Position numbers and translations under genes: made by a program. DNA of 8,105 nt from an uncultured Roseateles sp. (GTDB taxonomy: Bacteria > Pseudomonadota > Gammaproteobacteria > Burkholderiales > Burkholderiaceae), in NCBI GenBank assembly GCA_946480605.1, contig CAMLKW010000202.1, forward strand, positions 1 to 8,105, in the 5' to 3' direction. This document shows positions 6,577 through 8,105 of this stretch, piece after piece. Within the stretch, counting starts at the first letter, position 1. Each line of letters opens with the position of its first letter. The notes beneath the pieces are model-generated. The model was not told the DNA's origin. It saw only the letters and a program-made list of their open reading frames with translations, and ran no database searches.

Positions 6577-7860
6577 TCAGCGCGCCGGCAGCTCCACCGC
6601 GTAGATCGCCGGCTTGCCCTCCAGGTTGGAGCGGTAGACCAGCCACTTGCCGTCCGGCGTGAAGTGCTGGTTGGGCTCCAGCGTGTAGTCGTGCTTGGAC
6701 AGGTCCGCCACGCGGATGCTCTCCAGCCGGCCCGGCGTGATGAGACCCGGCTGTGGCTTCTCGCGCACCACCGGCTTCAGCAGGCTGATCCACTTGCCGG
6801 CATTGCCGCCGTCGCCCGAGAACATGCGGCCGTCGGGCGACTGCATGAAGTGGTACGACGCCTGGTCGCGCGCGACCTCATAACGCCATTGTTCGCCGGT
6901 GAGCAGATTGCGCCCGGTCAGCCAGGTCACGCCGCCGCGCGGCGTCTGCAGGTCGTACCAGACGGTCTGGCCGTCGCGCCCCCAGAACTCGTGGCCCGCG
7001 ATCTCGCCGGCCATGGTGCGGGTGTGGATCTTGGTCAGCTGCGTGCCGTCGATGCGGATGGTCCAGATGCGGTCCACCTCGTGCCAGGGGCCCTCGTGGC
7101 AGAACATCAGCAGCGTCGGGTCGGTGGGCGAGAACTTCAGGTGGTTGAGCCAGTCGGTCGCGCGGTGGATGGTCTTGCGCTCGCCGGTGGCGATGGCCAC
7201 GCTGTACATCTCCATCGGCACGCGCGCCGCCAGCCGTGCGGCCATCCACTTGCCCTTGGCGGCGGCGAAGGACAGCGGCTTGCCGTCCGGCCCCGTGCCC
7301 GAGTAGTGCGGCGAGCCGGTCAGCGGGTCGCGCTTGCCCTGCGCGGCGATCTCCGGCGGCGGCGGCGCGGTCTCCCGCACGCCGGCCAGCAGCGTCTCGT
7401 CGGCGTTGATGGCCATCACACGCCCACCGGGCAGGTCGGCGATCTTGCGGGTCTTGCCGGTGTCGATGTCCACCGACCAGACCGAGAACGGCCCGCCCTC
7501 CTCCACCGCCGCGTCACGCAGCGTGTAGTAGGCGCTGCGCGACTTCGGCCCCGTGAACAGCAGGCGGTCCACGCCGCCCTTCAGCACCAGCCGGGTCTCC
7601 CAGGTCTTGGTGTCGGCCACGCGCACGCCCTCGGCCGTCAGGTAGATCATCAGATCGCCCTGCGGCGTGAACGGGTTGTAATTGAAATAGAGCCCGTAGT
7701 TGCCGGGGCTGTCGTCCACGCGCACGATGCGCTGGCCGGTGGTGGCGTCCTTCCAGGCTGCAGTGGCGCTGGCCGCCGGCGCCACGGCCGTGGCGAGCGC
7801 CACCAGGGTCAGCGCGGCGAGCGCAGCGCGGGACACGCGCTCAAGAACGGAGGGAATCAT
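6577..7860 (-). CDS. Secreted beta-propeller protein related to oligogalacturonate lyase (PL22-like)
   Basis: 427 residues from the ATG at 7860-7858. A Sec signal peptide is clear: basic n-region, hydrophobic stretch at about residues 12-27, cleavage likely after ASA (30-32). The mature part has propeller-blade signatures (PFTPQGDLMIYLT, KFSPTDPTLLMF, GRDGQTVWYDL, SPDGRMF, FTPDGKWLVYRS). Blocks typical of the oligogalacturonate lyase family PF14583 are FCHEGPWHEVDRIW (His255) and AGEIAGHEFW (His290). In the characterised Yersinia enzyme, as I recall it, such histidines include the catalytic base and a manganese ligand, and further ligands lie near the C-terminus (HxH). Here the aligned stretch reads EPNQHFTPDG (395-404), so those ligands may be changed and the substrate is uncertain. 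Typical Ogl proteins are cytoplasmic, whereas this one should be periplasmic. An upstream in-frame TTG (7938) is rejected because the extra 26 codons have atypical codon use and would bury the signal peptide. The stop lies 10 bp from that of the convergent stalk gene. Confidence 0.75.
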   Translation of the reverse strand: MIPSVLERVSRAALAALTLVALATAVAPAASATAAWKDATTGQRIVRVDDSPGNYGLYFNYNPFTPQGDLMIYLTAEGVRVADTKTWETRLVLKGGVDRLLFTGPKSRSAYYTLRDAAVEEGGPFSVWSVDIDTGKTRKIADLPGGRVMAINADETLLAGVRETAPPPPEIAAQGKRDPLTGSPHYSGTGPDGKPLSFAAAKGKWMAARLAARVPMEMYSVAIATGERKTIHRATDWLNHLKFSPTDPTLLMFCHEGPWHEVDRIWTIRIDGTQLTKIHTRTMAGEIAGHEFWGRDGQTVWYDLQTPRGGVTWLTGRNLLTGEQWRYEVARDQASYHFMQSPDGRMFSGDGGNAGKWISLLKPVVREKPQPGLITPGRLESIRVADLSKHDYTLEPNQHFTPDGKWLVYRSNLEGKPAIYAVELPAR

Positions 7861-7911
7861 GGCGTCGGCAGGAGTGATCAGCGCAGGGCATGGTAGCCAG
7901 CACCGACGCCA
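7860..7911 (-). promoter_or_regulatory. Stem-loop ending at the start codon of the PL22-like gene
   Basis: On the minus strand TGGCGTCGG (7911-7903) pairs perfectly over 9 bp with CCGACGCCA (7868-7860), whose final A is the first base of the ATG. The 34-base loop contains the palindrome TGATCA (7880-7875). No Shine-Dalgarno sequence is present in the loop or stem. The structure could limit ribosome access to the start, or be an operator or a chance inverted repeat. Seen directly as an inverted repeat; the regulatory role is inference. Confidence 0.35.
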
Positions 7912-7934
7912 CGAAGGCGCCGCAGCGACATCGC

Positions 7935-7971
7935 TCAAGCACTTGATTCAATTGGCCGCCGGCAGCTCAAG
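7935..7971. promoter_or_regulatory. Cluster of three TCAAG/CTTGA half-sites upstream of the PL22-like gene
   Basis: TCAAG (7935-7939), CTTGA (7942-7946) and TCAAG (7967-7971) lie in the gap between the right-edge gene and the propeller gene. The first two form a near-perfect 12-bp palindrome; the third is 32 bp from the first, about three helical turns. The stretch 7934-7955 is unusually AT-rich for this window, as expected for a control region. A transcription-factor operator is possible but no known regulator motif is recognised. Confidence 0.25.
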
Positions 7972-8105
7972 CTCCGCGCGGCGCGCGCCTGCGGCTGACT
8001 TGTGCGTTGCCATGGGCGTGCGGGTGCGCATGGTCGTGGGCGCTGCCCTGCGCGGAGGCGGCCGGCTTGCGGGCCTTGCCGGCGCGGGCGGGCGCGCAGT
8101 CGCTG
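7967..8105 (-). CDS. Probable C-terminal end of an unidentified protein with a histidine-rich tail (partial)
   Basis: The minus-strand frame ending in TGA at 7969-7967 is open to the window edge and gives 45 residues. They begin SDCAPARAGKARKPA, continue into a His-rich tail AHDHAHPHAHG (five His alternating with other residues), and end basic (SRRRAPRGA). About 39 of 45 third codon positions are G or C, which fits real coding here; the overlapping minus frame, ending at 7948, has visibly lower third-position GC and is less likely. Ala/Lys/Pro-rich and His-rich tails are common at the ends of metal-handling and some other Burkholderiales proteins; the His run could bind Ni, Cu or Zn. The main domain is outside the window, so no family can be assigned. 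It would be transcribed in the same direction as the PL22-like gene, 106 bp before it. Confidence 0.45.
   Translation of the reverse strand, partial: SDCAPARAGKARKPAASAQGSAHDHAHPHAHGNAQVSRRRAPRGA

Noticed and set aside
7890..7895. TACCAT on the minus strand as a -10 box for the PL22-like gene
   Set aside because: Four of six matches but no -35 at 16-18 bp and no TGn extension; too weak to annotate.
6664..7896. A 410-codon plus-strand frame opposite the PL22-like gene
   Set aside because: Antisense to a gene with signal peptide and propeller motifs; the translation is Val/Ala/Gly/Arg/His-rich with no recognisable domain.
7861..7938. N-terminal extension of the PL22-like protein from TTG at 7938
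   Set aside because: The 26 extra codons include several uncommon here (CTA, CCA, CGT, CCT, ACT), have lower third-position GC and would place the signal peptide internally. The ATG at 7860 directly gives a normal Sec signal peptide.
7948..8105. Alternative minus-strand frame at the right edge, ending at 7948
   Set aside because: Open to the edge, but about one fifth of its codons end in A or T versus fewer in the overlapping frame. It remains a possibility but is less likely.

Overview
The window is very GC-rich (roughly 70% by eye), with strong G/C preference at third codon positions. Gene content (single-chain iron-sulfur L-serine ammonia-lyase, NRDE-family protein, large PAS/GGDEF sensor, Ala/Pro-rich membrane-anchored protein) and style suggest a betaproteobacterium, most likely of the order Burkholderiales (Rubrivivax/Roseateles/Leptothrix-like). 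The taxonomy is inferred from style and not from a marker gene.

Layout, left to right. Bases 1-894 (+) are the 3' two thirds of an L-serine ammonia-lyase gene. Bases 895-1044 are a non-coding gap rich in inverted repeats, with one clear 37-nt stem-loop. Bases 1045-1848 (+) encode a complete NRDE/TANGO2-like protein. Bases 1890-5117 (+) encode a 1075-residue inner-membrane diguanylate cyclase: about seven N-terminal membrane helices, a periplasmic Cache-like sensor, an eighth helix, three PAS domains and a GGDEF domain with an AGDEF signature and an intact I-site. Bases 5160-6566 (+) encode a 468-residue single-pass protein with a TonB-like anchor, a periplasmic Ala/Pro-rich stalk of five or six LPxPVxRLE repeats, and a short C-terminal domain ending in GCKW. 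Only 10 bp further, on the opposite strand (7860-6577), ends a secreted beta-propeller related to oligogalacturonate lyase (PL22). The right edge (8105-7967, minus) probably holds the last 45 codons of a further minus-strand gene with a histidine-rich tail.

The genes do not form one recognisable pathway. Serine degradation and the NRDE protein look like housekeeping. The sensor cyclase and the repeat-stalk protein are co-directional and 42 bp apart and may be co-expressed. The propeller protein faces them convergently and belongs to a separate minus-strand unit. No mobile element, CRISPR array, tRNA or rRNA is visible.

I found no clear new multi-gene system. The points most worth a second look are the repeat-stalk protein with its unassigned C-terminal domain, the secreted PL22-like propeller whose C-terminal metal-ligand region appears altered, a start-codon-abutting hairpin in front of that gene, and the absence of Shine-Dalgarno sequences at all four visible starts, two of them with a -10-like motif nine bases before the start codon.
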